DNA of 64,000 nt from NCBI GenBank assembly GCA_023336205.1, contig JALQCR010000017.1, forward strand, positions 81,349-145,348, written 5' to 3'. Positions 54,379-63,981 of this stretch are shown one piece after another (the stretch's first letter is position 1; every line of letters begins with the position of its first letter). This stretch comes from Pseudanabaena sp. Salubria-1. Lineage in GTDB: Bacteria > Cyanobacteriota > Cyanobacteriia > Pseudanabaenales > Pseudanabaenaceae. The notes below the pieces were generated by a model. The model worked only from the letters and a program-made list of their open reading frames with translations. It was not told where the DNA came from and ran no database searches. The translations under genes and the position numbers were made by a program.

Positions 54379-55619
54379 CGAATCAATTATTATCAGAAAC
54401 TTCTATTAAAGTAACAAATCTTACGAAGATTTATAAGGTCTATAGTAAACCTTTAGATATGCTGAAAGAAATTATTACTAATAATACCTATCATCAAGAA
54501 TTTTTGGCTTTGAAACAAATATCTTTTGAAGTTAAAAAGGGAGAAGTAGTTGGAGTAATTGGTAAAAATGGCTCAGGTAAAAGTACTCTTCTTAAAATTC
54601 TCGCAGGCACATTAGACAAAACATCGGGCGATGTTTTTGTTAATGGGAAAGTTTCTGCAATTTTAGAGCTAGGTACTGGCTTTCATCCTGAATACACAGG
54701 ACGAGAGAACATATATATGGGAGGTATGTGTTTGGGTATGAGTAAGGAGGAAATCGATATTAAAATCGATGAAATTATAGATTTCAGTGAACTTAGATCC
54801 TTTATTGATCGTCCTTTTAAGACATATTCTAGTGGTATGCAAGCAAGATTAACTTTTTCTACTGCTGTTAGCGTAGATCCTGACATATTTATCGTAGATG
54901 AGGCTTTAGCTGCTGGCGATGGATTCTTTGTTCCTAAATGTTTGATGAGAATTAAAGACATTTGCTTGTCTGGTGCTACAGTTTTTTTTGTTTCTCATTC
55001 TACAGATTTAGTAAAAAGATTATGCACTAAGGCTTTATATCTAGATGATGGTCAAATGAAAGCTTATGGTGATGCACAAGATATTTGTTCTTTTTATGAA
55101 TCTTTACTTTTAAAAGCTTCTTCAGAGAGAAATCAACTTCATTCAAATCAAAATCAAGGTGTAAAAGTTAAAAGTACTGCCGTAGAGATACAAGAATTTC
55201 AAATTTTGTCAGTGGAAAATTTGCCGCAGTATTCTTTTTTCCAGCATTCATACTTAAACTTATTGATTACATTTACTTGTTATCAGGAGATAGACAACCC
55301 AGCAGTTTGGATTCGTTTTACAAGATCAGATGGGGTAGTTGCAACTAGTTGGATTAGCCATGAACCAGAGTTTCACGATATTGGGACTCTTTCAATTGGC
55401 ATAAATAATATATCAGTCTCAACTGAAGATATAATGCTAGGGGATGGTTTGTATTATCTAACAGTTGCTCTGTTCCCCCAAAAAAGAAACGCAGAAACAG
55501 CTTTTTACAATGACCCTCTATGTATGTGGGACAGAGTTACATGGTTAGAGATAAAGCGTAGAACTAGACCCCTTTCAACTATATTTGATCAGCCAATGCA
55601 AATCAAAGTTATAAGTTGA
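54375..55619 (+). CDS. wzt: ABC exporter ATPase with C-terminal glycan-binding domain (Wzt type)
   Basis: Walker A GVIGKNGSGKSTLLK, signature YSSGMQARLTFSTA and Walker B IFIVDEALAAGD lie in the first 230 residues. A C-terminal about 160-residue beta-rich part follows (SVENLPQYSFFQHSYLNLLI), like the domain by which Wzt of E. coli O8/O9a recognises a capped O-antigen. I took GTG 54375 (TGA/GTG overlap) as start. The tail would check the finished chain, perhaps a methylated end made by the next genes. Confidence 0.88.
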   Translation: MTNQLLSETSIKVTNLTKIYKVYSKPLDMLKEIITNNTYHQEFLALKQISFEVKKGEVVGVIGKNGSGKSTLLKILAGTLDKTSGDVFVNGKVSAILELGTGFHPEYTGRENIYMGGMCLGMSKEEIDIKIDEIIDFSELRSFIDRPFKTYSSGMQARLTFSTAVSVDPDIFIVDEALAAGDGFFVPKCLMRIKDICLSGATVFFVSHSTDLVKRLCTKALYLDDGQMKAYGDAQDICSFYESLLLKASSERNQLHSNQNQGVKVKSTAVEIQEFQILSVENLPQYSFFQHSYLNLLITFTCYQEIDNPAVWIRFTRSDGVVATSWISHEPEFHDIGTLSIGINNISVSTEDIMLGDGLYYLTVALFPQKRNAETAFYNDPLCMWDRVTWLEIKRRTRPLSTIFDQPMQIKVIS

Positions 55620-55680
55620 ATTTTTTATCTATAACTTTAAAGTATTTTACAAATACAACTTTTCATTTATATTAAAAAAC

Positions 55681-56592
55681 ATGAGAGATTTTGAAAAAGA
55701 CGAGATTTTGTATGAAGATTCTATTGCTGAAAGATACAATCGTGACTACCATGGCTATTTAATTATGCAAGCACATGATGAAGATTTTGCAAAATTTGTG
55801 TCGCAACACTGCCATAAAGGAGACCGAATACTAGATTTAGGATGTGGTCCCGCATCTTTGTGGAACCTTTGGAAAAGTTTTTTGCCTGAGCCCGCTCAAA
55901 TGGTTGGGGTTGACTTATCAGAGGGCATGATCAAAGAATGTGAAAAATTGTTTCCTGAAGATGATTTTAGAGTTGGTAGTGCATTAAAAATTCCATCTGA
56001 TTCAGGTAGTTTTGATTTAGTAATTGTCTCTAGTATATTGCATCATATTCCTGATGAGTTTTTGCCTGATGTATTTAAAGAAATAAATAGAGTCTTGGAT
56101 GAACATGGAGTTGTTGTTGGCCGTGAGCCAGTTTCTAAAGGAAGGTTAGGAGATGAACCAGGTTGGTTTTCTGGCGCAATTATGTCATTTAGACATTTAG
56201 TGTATAGACTCACTCATACTCGTGAATACCCAGAACCAGCAATTGGTGACTACCACCATGCTTACATCCCAACTGAATTTTTAAAATTGCTTAGTCATTC
56301 TTTTTCTCCAAAGGGAGTTATTCTAAAGCACCCTGTCAGCTCATATGTTCTTAGAAGTAATAACACTTTGGTCGCTAAAATTGCCCGTCTCTTAGATAAT
56401 TCTATTGGCTTTGGGGGACATGAATTTTACTACTCAGCCTCAAAAAATTACTATGATTCTGGTGATGTCATGGACTGTATAGAGAAAGAGTTAAATACCA
56501 TACTCGATCCAGATAAAAAAATAGAGTTTATGGCTTTATTACAAAAATCTGCTGAACTTCTTGAAAGAGAGCTAAATACTGAAAATGGCTAG
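55681..56592 (+). CDS. Class I SAM-dependent methyltransferase
   Basis: RILDLGCGPASLWNLW (motif I), MVGVDLSEGMIKECEKLF and DSGSFDLVIVSSILHHIPDEF are the SAM-binding blocks. A second half (GGHEFYYSASKNYYDSG) is variable. By context it modifies the sugar chain or its end. It overlaps the next glycosyltransferase by eight bases. Confidence 0.8.
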   Translation: MRDFEKDEILYEDSIAERYNRDYHGYLIMQAHDEDFAKFVSQHCHKGDRILDLGCGPASLWNLWKSFLPEPAQMVGVDLSEGMIKECEKLFPEDDFRVGSALKIPSDSGSFDLVIVSSILHHIPDEFLPDVFKEINRVLDEHGVVVGREPVSKGRLGDEPGWFSGAIMSFRHLVYRLTHTREYPEPAIGDYHHAYIPTEFLKLLSHSFSPKGVILKHPVSSYVLRSNNTLVAKIARLLDNSIGFGGHEFYYSASKNYYDSGDVMDCIEKELNTILDPDKKIEFMALLQKSAELLERELNTENG

Positions 56593-58213
56593 TAATTCAG
56601 ATGTTCATATGACAGAAACGGCAAATTGGATTGAAAAATTCCGCCAAAAATATGGGCAATCGCCACGCATATTGCATATAGGGAATATCGCGAACAATGC
56701 TTATAACAATGCTAAATTACTAAACAATGCAGGGCTAGATTGTGATGTAATCTGCTATGACTATTATCACACTATGGGTTGTCCAGAATGGGAAGATGCA
56801 GATTTCATAGGTTCTGTTAGAGATCAATTCTTCCCAAATTGGCACAGTTTGGAAATGAATAAATTCCAGCGCCCTCTTTGGTTTGCCCAAGGTCCAACAA
56901 AACTCTGCATTCGTTACCTATTAGCAAAGAGACAAAGTGGTTTAAAGAGTGCCAGATCTTTGTGGTTTCAGCTAGGGCTATATAGATTTTTTCGCACATG
57001 TTTAGTCGGCAACTATGTATACAAAAAACTTTTATCCTTAAAAAAGATCAAAGACTCATATACACAGCCTGTCCTAGGAGCATATAGCTATGCAAAATAT
57101 CAATTAAAGCGTTGTTTTATTAATAAATACACGCGCCCTTATCTTAGAAAATATTTCCCCAAACTAAAAACCTCTAAAGATTTACCAGAATCTACTAAAT
57201 CTTTATTTGAAGAACGAGTAGAAGAAATCATCCAAAGATTTAAAGTCAATTTCTCTGAACGTAGCGATCAACTATTAGCGACAGATTTAATTCCTTACAA
57301 CTCTATAATACCTTTATGGAGCCAGCTCTTTGATCAATATGACATTATCCAAGCATATTCTACAGATCCGATTTTGCCATTACTCGCAGGCAAAAAATAC
57401 TTTGCTTTTGAGCATGGAACATTAAGAGATATTCCTTTTTATCCAAACACGCAGGGTAGAATTACGGCAATTTCTTATAGTGAAGCACAGCATGTCTTTG
57501 TCACAAATTCTGATTGCTTAGAAAATGCGCATTACTTAGCTGGGGAAAGGGTTTCTTACATAAATCATCCGTATGACGAAAGCCATGGTGATGCTATAAG
57601 TGGCTCAGAAGATTTACGTAGACGTTTATGTAAAGAACTTGATGCTGACTTTCTTTTCTTTTTCCCGACTCGACAGGACTGGGTAGTCGGCACTGGCTAT
57701 GCAGACAAAAGTAACGATATTTTCTTGAGAGCCTTCTGCCAATTGCGCCAATCAGGACATAAAGTTGGCATGGTTTGCTGTCGATGGGGTAAAAATGTTC
57801 AAGAAAGTATTCATTTGTTGAAAGATAACCAATGTGATAAATATGTGCTTTGGCAAGAGCCTATGGGAACGGTACAGTTTGAGAGAACAGTAAAAGCTTG
57901 TGACGTAGTTGTCGATCAGTTTAAGCTTGGGTCTTTTGGTGGAATAATGTTTAAGGCTATGGCAGTTGGTACAGTAATTTGTACTTACTTAAATGAAGCC
58001 GAAATTTTGAATCAGTATCAAGAGTTACCACCAATAATTAATTGCCAAACAGAGGTGCAAATCGTTCAAGCTGTTCAAGAACTTATCAATCACCCTGAAA
58101 ATATTAATCATTTATCACTCTCTGCTAAGCAGTGGATTGACAAGTACCATAGCTCTAGTTTGACAGTACAAACTCAGTTACAGCAATATAAGTTGTTACT
58201 TATGCCTGATTAA
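56585..58213 (+). CDS. Glycosyltransferase, GT4-like
   Basis: 542 residues. ILHIGNIANNAYNNAKLLNNAG (N-domain), then a basic middle, and CDVVVDQFKLGSFGGIMFKAMAVGTVICTYLNE, the donor-sugar-binding part. The last block is shared in layout with the two glycosyltransferases at 59403 and 61501 (DQ-x3-G-x2-G…MA-x-G). Function inferred from the cluster. Confidence 0.7.
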   Translation: MASNSDVHMTETANWIEKFRQKYGQSPRILHIGNIANNAYNNAKLLNNAGLDCDVICYDYYHTMGCPEWEDADFIGSVRDQFFPNWHSLEMNKFQRPLWFAQGPTKLCIRYLLAKRQSGLKSARSLWFQLGLYRFFRTCLVGNYVYKKLLSLKKIKDSYTQPVLGAYSYAKYQLKRCFINKYTRPYLRKYFPKLKTSKDLPESTKSLFEERVEEIIQRFKVNFSERSDQLLATDLIPYNSIIPLWSQLFDQYDIIQAYSTDPILPLLAGKKYFAFEHGTLRDIPFYPNTQGRITAISYSEAQHVFVTNSDCLENAHYLAGERVSYINHPYDESHGDAISGSEDLRRRLCKELDADFLFFFPTRQDWVVGTGYADKSNDIFLRAFCQLRQSGHKVGMVCCRWGKNVQESIHLLKDNQCDKYVLWQEPMGTVQFERTVKACDVVVDQFKLGSFGGIMFKAMAVGTVICTYLNEAEILNQYQELPPIINCQTEVQIVQAVQELINHPENINHLSLSAKQWIDKYHSSSLTVQTQLQQYKLLLMPD

Positions 58214-58269
58214 ATTCCCACATTTTCTTCTGTCATCAATTATTGCAAAAATCAAATAATTACATATTT

Positions 58270-59406
58270 ATGAGAAACGAAGCTTTACCGAATTTAACAA
58301 TTCCAGCAAATCTTGACAAATTTGATTTTCGTTGTTTCCAAAAAGAAATGGAGCAAGTGATTGAAGGTGTTTTTATTACAGATGAATACTGGTATCCAGT
58401 TATCAAAGGTGTTCCTTGCTTTTTAAAAGATGTGCTTAGACCAAACTTTACTTGGTTTCAAGAAAAATATAATTTGGCAAAGCTTGCCGAATCCTCAATA
58501 TCAGAATTTGAAAGCGAACAGTTACTCACAAATACAACTTTCTCAGATAAGTGGAACAAGTTTCGTAATTATGGTTTAGAGCAAACTCACCAAGAATTTC
58601 TTTACGCTTGGTACTGCAAAAAATTTGGCGTTTCGACGACTGAGGAACTTGTAAGATTTTATCGCCAATTTAAGACGGTTCTAGAAATTGGACCCGGCTC
58701 AGGATTTAACACGAGATTTATTGCAGAAACGCTAGCTGATAATAATGAAGCAAAAGTCTTTGCTTTAGACATTTCTGATGCGGCATTTACAACCTTTGAA
58801 AATACTAAGCATCTTGCAAATTGCCATGTTGTCCAAGCAGATCTAATGTCTATGCCATTTGCTGACTGCTCATTTGATTTCATTATTGCTGATGGTGTTT
58901 TACATCACACACCCGACACGAAAAAGGCTTTGTTTGCAGTTTATAAGAAACTCAAACCAAATGGACAGATGTTCTTTTATGTTTATAAGCAGATGGGTGC
59001 AGCAAGGCAGTTTTGCGATCGCTACATTCGTGAGCATTTTACACATCTAGAGCCAGATGAATGCTACAAAGCCTGTGAGGGACTTACAGAGTTAGGCAGA
59101 GAGCTTAGTCATCTCAATGCCAAAATCACCCTTGAGAAAGATATTCCAGTATTGGGTATACCAGCAGGAACCCATGATGTCCAACGGCTTTTCTACTACA
59201 ATTTTGTTAAATGTTTTTGGAATGATGCTTTCGATTTTGAAACGAATAATATGGTTAACTTTGATTGGTATCATCCCCATAATGCTTGGCAACATACAGA
59301 AACAGAAGTAGCAGGTTGGCTACAAGAGCTAGGTGTAAGCGATTACAAGTTTAATGATGCAAACCCAAATGGTATCTCTGTCCTCCTAACTAAGCCCTCG
59401 CAGTGA
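58270..59406 (+). CDS. SAM-dependent methyltransferase with Trm112-like N-terminus
   Basis: The front (FRCFQKEMEQVIEG…YWYPVIKGVPCFL) is like the short Trm112-type segment seen before many sugar methyltransferases, and the SAM part has VLEIGPGSGFNTRFIAETL, ALDISDAAF and CSFDFIIADGVLHHTPD. ATG 58270 was chosen over the TTG at 58243. Stop overlaps the GTG of the next gene by four bases. Confidence 0.78.
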   Translation: MRNEALPNLTIPANLDKFDFRCFQKEMEQVIEGVFITDEYWYPVIKGVPCFLKDVLRPNFTWFQEKYNLAKLAESSISEFESEQLLTNTTFSDKWNKFRNYGLEQTHQEFLYAWYCKKFGVSTTEELVRFYRQFKTVLEIGPGSGFNTRFIAETLADNNEAKVFALDISDAAFTTFENTKHLANCHVVQADLMSMPFADCSFDFIIADGVLHHTPDTKKALFAVYKKLKPNGQMFFYVYKQMGAARQFCDRYIREHFTHLEPDECYKACEGLTELGRELSHLNAKITLEKDIPVLGIPAGTHDVQRLFYYNFVKCFWNDAFDFETNNMVNFDWYHPHNAWQHTETEVAGWLQELGVSDYKFNDANPNGISVLLTKPSQ

Positions 59407-60608
59407 AAAGATTAATTTGGTTTGGTTATGATTTTTTGTCTTATGTTTTTTTGGGTATAGGCTTATTACTATTTCCATTGAGGTGGCTAGTTAAGTTTAT
59501 TTCTATAAGAACTCAGCCTACTGATCTAAGATTAAATAGCCTCTGGACAGGCACACCAATTATTACATTGGCAGTTAAAGCAAAAGCAGAAGCTCTCTTA
59601 GGAGTTAATGCAAAATCATTGGTCTATGATACTTATTTTATTACTAGTGACTTTGACTACAATTTGAGTGGTTGGACAACTATTCCTTTGGTAGGTAAAT
59701 TAACCTCTTTATTTGTTTTTCTTTGGGTTTGCCTATGGGCTGACCGTATCCATATGTACATGGATCGAGGCGTTTTACTTGGTAGTAAACCTTTACAGTC
59801 AAGTTTTAAGGAATTATTAGTATACAAAAAATTAGGTATTTCGGTTTTTTTCTGGACTTATGGTGCAGATGTACGGAGCCGTCAAACTACAGAAAAACTA
59901 GGACATCCAAATTGCTGTACGGAATGTCCTGCCATTGGAAAAGCCTGTATTTGTGATGAGTATAGCCGTAAAATTCGTATAAATAAACTCACACATTATG
60001 CGAGATGTGTATTTTCTATGGGCGATATGATGGAGTACACAGTAGGAAGTCGCAACGATCTATTTTTTTGGCCATTGGATCTATATGGCGCGAAGTCTGC
60101 AAAGTATAAAGCTATATATCCAACTAGCGATCGCACAAAACCTGTACGCATTGTCCACGCTCCTAACCATCGAGCCTTTAAAGGAACACATTACCTAATC
60201 GAAGCTGTAGAAAGACTAATTGCTAAAGGTACACAGATAGAACTAGTTCTAGTCGAAAAAGTTGCTAACGAAAAGGCTCTTGAGATGTATAGATCTGCTG
60301 ATATCATATTTGACCAATGCTTAATAGGATTTCATGGATACTTTGCTATTGAAGGTATGGCAATGGGAAAGCCTGTGATGTGTTATATCCGCAAGCCACA
60401 AGAATATCTGCTGAACCATGAAGAATGCCCAATTATAAATACTCATATTGATACACTAGAGCAAGATATTGAAGAACTTGTAAATAATCGCGATCGCTTA
60501 AGAGAGATTGGAATTAAAAGCCGCCAATATATTGAAAAATATTTCACATTAGAAGCATTTGCCGATAGGCTAAAAAATGCTTACCAAGATTTAGGAGTTA
60601 CTATATGA
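59403..60608 (+). CDS. Glycosyltransferase with N-terminal membrane segment and Cys cluster
   Basis: 401 residues, GTG start. A hydrophobic segment FLSYVFLGIGLLLFPLRWLV is N-terminal. Then FFWTYGADVRSRQTTEKLG followed by a cysteine cluster (NCCTECPAIGKACICDEYSR) and VHAPNHRAFKGTHYLIEAVE, and DQCLIGFHGYFAIEGMAMGKPVMC (donor part). The cluster recurs in 61501-62571, and may bind zinc. Overlaps with both neighbours (ATGA) indicate one operon. Confidence 0.72.
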   Translation: MKRLIWFGYDFLSYVFLGIGLLLFPLRWLVKFISIRTQPTDLRLNSLWTGTPIITLAVKAKAEALLGVNAKSLVYDTYFITSDFDYNLSGWTTIPLVGKLTSLFVFLWVCLWADRIHMYMDRGVLLGSKPLQSSFKELLVYKKLGISVFFWTYGADVRSRQTTEKLGHPNCCTECPAIGKACICDEYSRKIRINKLTHYARCVFSMGDMMEYTVGSRNDLFFWPLDLYGAKSAKYKAIYPTSDRTKPVRIVHAPNHRAFKGTHYLIEAVERLIAKGTQIELVLVEKVANEKALEMYRSADIIFDQCLIGFHGYFAIEGMAMGKPVMCYIRKPQEYLLNHEECPIINTHIDTLEQDIEELVNNRDRLREIGIKSRQYIEKYFTLEAFADRLKNAYQDLGVTI

Positions 60609-61486
60609 AAGTCTTAATCATCGGATCAGGTGGCTTTTTAGGAAAGAATCTGTTCAATTATCTACTAGACCAAAATATCGACGTTATAGGATGTAGTTCT
60701 GCTGAACATCATGGTATATGTGCAGATACAGGTTTGCTCTCTAGTCAATTTTCTATTCCACCAGATACGCATACAGTCATTTATCTTTCCCAATCCCCAT
60801 ACTATCGACAAGTCCCAGAAATGGCAGAGCATTTACTAAGTGTAAATGTAGTTAGTGCAGTTAAAGTTGCTGAATTAGCCCGTAGAGCAAATGTTAAGCA
60901 TTTCATTTACACATCTACAGGTAATGTTTACAAGCCAAGTTTTGAACCACTCAGTGAAGAAGCCCCAGTTAGTCGTAATAATTGGTATGCATTGAGCAAA
61001 ATACATGCCGAGGAATCATTATCTTTATTTCGCAATGACTTTGATGTGACAATTATGCGATTGTTTGGTGTATATGGGACAGGTCAAACAGACAAATTAA
61101 TCCCCAACTTATTCAATACTGTCTTGCAAAGAAGAAAGGTTTTTGTTGATCGTAATTCTATTGATGCAAACGATATAGACGGATTGAGAATATCGCTAAT
61201 TAATGTAGTAGACCTTGTCAAAATTTTTCTACAATGTATAATTTCTCCAAACTTAAAGAGCTATTTACTAAATATTAGTAGTCATGAAGTTGTTAGTATT
61301 CGTCATATCACTAAATTAATTAGTCAAGCTCTCGATCTTCCAGTTGAAATAGAGATTAGTGACAAATATCGACAATCTAGTTTAATAGCAAATATTCAGT
61401 TATTACAAGCAAATTTTAATCCAGTTTTTACACCTATAGAGAAAGGAATCCAAAATATGGCTGTTCAATATAAAGAGCTAAAGTAA
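60605..61486 (+). CDS. NAD-dependent epimerase/dehydratase-like protein
   Basis: SDR fold. IIGSGGFLGKNLFNYLLDQ (NAD), FIYTSTGNVYKPS, NNWYALSKIHAEESLS (Tyr-x-x-x-Lys) and RLFGVYGTGQ. 293 residues; probably a sugar-nucleotide epimerase or reductase (RmlD-like), substrate unknown. Overlaps the previous gene by four bases, and 61501 starts 15 bases on. Confidence 0.75.
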   Translation: MKVLIIGSGGFLGKNLFNYLLDQNIDVIGCSSAEHHGICADTGLLSSQFSIPPDTHTVIYLSQSPYYRQVPEMAEHLLSVNVVSAVKVAELARRANVKHFIYTSTGNVYKPSFEPLSEEAPVSRNNWYALSKIHAEESLSLFRNDFDVTIMRLFGVYGTGQTDKLIPNLFNTVLQRRKVFVDRNSIDANDIDGLRISLINVVDLVKIFLQCIISPNLKSYLLNISSHEVVSIRHITKLISQALDLPVEIEISDKYRQSSLIANIQLLQANFNPVFTPIEKGIQNMAVQYKELK

Positions 61487-61500
61487 GATTAATAAAAACA

Positions 61501-62571
61501 ATGAAAGTTCTTCATTTACCTACTTATACTGGTGGACAGGCTTGGGGACTCGCACAAGGGGAAAGATCTCTCGGATTAGATAGCAAAGTTTTAGTAAGAA
61601 ATAATGAATGGCTGGGATATTCCTGTGATATTGACTTGGGTTTAGATAAAATGTCTTCTCCATTCGCTAAATTTGTTAAGCTAACACAGACTTTTTTTCA
61701 AGTTAGAAATAAATATGATGTATTCCATTTCAACTTTGGCTCATCGTTATTTCATTCACCTCAGAACCATCTTAATCATTTAGAACTACCATTTTATCCT
61801 AAACAAGCTAAACTTTTTGCAACTTATAATGGCTGTGATATTCGCCAGAAATATATCACGATGCAACGTACTTCAATAGCAGCCTGTCATAATTCTACTT
61901 GTTACAATGGTCAATGTAATTCTGGCAAGTTAGACCAGTTACGGCTTAAAGGCATTACAAAGATGCAAAAGTATGTGCAACATATTTGGGCAGTAAATCC
62001 TGACTTGCTATATTTTTTACCGCCTCATATGTCTTCTTTTCTTCCCTATTCCATTAGTCTAGATGGAATTACTGTACATCCTCCAAAACTTGAACGTAAA
62101 AAAATAAAGATTATTCATGCCCCAACTAATCGCGCGGCAAAGGGAAGTGACTATATATTTACCGCGATCGCAAAGTTAGAAAAAACCCATGCTGAATACT
62201 TTGATTTTAAGGTAATTGAAAATATTCCTCACGCACAAGCCTTACAACTTTATCAAGACGCAGATCTAGTTATAGATCAGATCTTGATTGGTTGGTATGG
62301 AGGATTTGCTGTAGAAGTAATGGCAATGGGTAAGCCTGTGATCGCAAGAATAGCTCCTGAAGATCTACATTTTTTACCACTACAAATGGCTAAGGAAGTC
62401 CAAGAAGCAGTTATTAATGCAGACCCTATCTCTATCTTTACAGTTTTAAAACAGTGTATTGAAGATCGTAAGCTACTCCAAGACTATGCCAATACTTCTA
62501 TTGAATATGCCTACAAATGGCATCATCCCCAATATGTTGCTAGCCTAACAAAAGAAAAATACGAATTATAA
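61501..62571 (+). CDS. Glycosyltransferase, GT4-like with Cys cluster
   Basis: 356 residues. ATYNGCDIRQKYITMQRTS, then CHNSTCYNGQCNSGKLDQ, a cysteine cluster in the same place as in the 59403-60608 protein. IIHAPTNRAAKGSDYIFTAI and VIDQILIGWYGGFAVEVMAMGKPV are the donor-binding parts. No membrane segment. It meets lhgO tail to tail with six bases of overlap. Confidence 0.75.
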   Translation: MKVLHLPTYTGGQAWGLAQGERSLGLDSKVLVRNNEWLGYSCDIDLGLDKMSSPFAKFVKLTQTFFQVRNKYDVFHFNFGSSLFHSPQNHLNHLELPFYPKQAKLFATYNGCDIRQKYITMQRTSIAACHNSTCYNGQCNSGKLDQLRLKGITKMQKYVQHIWAVNPDLLYFLPPHMSSFLPYSISLDGITVHPPKLERKKIKIIHAPTNRAAKGSDYIFTAIAKLEKTHAEYFDFKVIENIPHAQALQLYQDADLVIDQILIGWYGGFAVEVMAMGKPVIARIAPEDLHFLPLQMAKEVQEAVINADPISIFTVLKQCIEDRKLLQDYANTSIEYAYKWHHPQYVASLTKEKYEL

Positions 62572-63753
62572 ATTATTTAATTCTTTAACGATTGCTTTGC
62601 CAATTTCTAACGAAGAGGTAGCTGCTGGGGATGGGGCATTGCAAACATGGATAGATTTTTGATCTTTAATAATTAAAAAGTCATCAACTAGTTGTCCATT
62701 CGGCTTGAGTGCTTGAGCGCGAACTCCTGAATGTGTTGGCACTAAATCATCTGCCGTCACCTCAGGAATCAACTGCTGAAGGCTACGCACAAATGCCGCT
62801 TTACTAAAAGAACGAATGATTTCTTGAATACCATCTTTAGAATACTTAGAGGCTAATTTCCAAAAACCAGGATAGGAAAAAATTTCAACAGCATCTCGCA
62901 TATCAAAATCTGTTTTGTGGTATCCCTCTCGCTTGAGACTAAGAACAGCATTTGGTCCAGCATGAACACTACCATCAATCATTTTGGTAAAGTGAACTCC
63001 CAAAAACGGGAAATTAGGATTAGGGACAGGATAAATCAGAGTCTTTACTAAATACCTTTTTTCAGGCTTTAACTCATAATATTCTCCGCGAAATGGAATA
63101 ATCTGTACCTGCGGGTCAATATTTCCTAGCTTTGCAAGGCGATCGCTTTGAAGACCACCGCAATTAATTAACATTCGAGTTGCGAAAATCCCTTGACTTG
63201 TATCTATTTCTTTGCCTTCAGAAATATCTTTAATCTGAGTCACATTTGCCTTCAGCAAAAGTTCACCACCATCATCCCTAATCATATCCACTAACTTTTG
63301 ACATACTTGGCGGTAGCTAACAATTCCTGTGGAAAATACTCTTAATCCTGCGATACAACTTACATGCGGTTCAACTTCTTTGACTTCTTCAGCACTAATT
63401 TTTTCTACTTTAAGTCCATTCGCTAAGCCACGTTGATAAAGGTTGTCAAGCAGAAATAACTCTTGTGGCTGTGTTGCAACAATTACTTTCCCGCATATTT
63501 CGTGACTGATATTATATTTATTACAAAATTCTGTCATGGAAATATTTCCCTCGCGACAGAATTTTGCTTTAAAGCTACCTGGCTTGTAATAAATACCAGA
63601 ATGTATCACACCACTATTGTTACTGGTTTGGTGGAAAGCCCATTGACTCTCTTTATCTAGGATTAATAGTTTTGCTCTAGGATAACTCTGGAGTAAATTC
63701 CTTGCTGTTGCAAGTCCAACAATTCCACCGCCAATAACTATGAAGTCATACAT
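62566..63753 (-). CDS. lhgO: L-2-hydroxyglutarate oxidase (FAD)
   Basis: A 395-residue FAD enzyme of the DAO family. FIVIGGGIVGLATARNLLQ is the FAD motif. NSGVIHSGIYYKPGSFKAKFCREG and THSGVRAQALKPNGQLVDDFLI are highly typical of LhgO, which turns L-2-hydroxyglutarate to 2-oxoglutarate. It reads against the polysaccharide cluster, with six bases of overlap to the last glycosyltransferase; its place here may be chance. Confidence 0.88.
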   Translation of the reverse strand: MYDFIVIGGGIVGLATARNLLQSYPRAKLLILDKESQWAFHQTSNNSGVIHSGIYYKPGSFKAKFCREGNISMTEFCNKYNISHEICGKVIVATQPQELFLLDNLYQRGLANGLKVEKISAEEVKEVEPHVSCIAGLRVFSTGIVSYRQVCQKLVDMIRDDGGELLLKANVTQIKDISEGKEIDTSQGIFATRMLINCGGLQSDRLAKLGNIDPQVQIIPFRGEYYELKPEKRYLVKTLIYPVPNPNFPFLGVHFTKMIDGSVHAGPNAVLSLKREGYHKTDFDMRDAVEIFSYPGFWKLASKYSKDGIQEIIRSFSKAAFVRSLQQLIPEVTADDLVPTHSGVRAQALKPNGQLVDDFLIIKDQKSIHVCNAPSPAATSSLEIGKAIVKELNNL

Positions 63754-63923
63754 ACTATATATTCGTAAAGGTGATCTATATCAATTATTCCTAATTTTTG
63801 ATCCTACATTGAGTAGGTGATCTCGACAAAAATATTTATCGTGAAAAAATGAGGATTCTAGAGATCCTATTCTCAATAGTATATTCTTATTGACTATAGC
63901 AATCCTAAATAGGTTGTGAGAGT

Positions 63924-63981
<58 letters not shown>

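Noticed and set aside
44740..62571. Polysaccharide cluster as a recently gained island
   Set aside because: HIP1-type GCGATCGC sites are present through the first half (46-54 kb) as in native genes; the second half is poorer in them and more AT-rich, but this alone is too weak to claim transfer.
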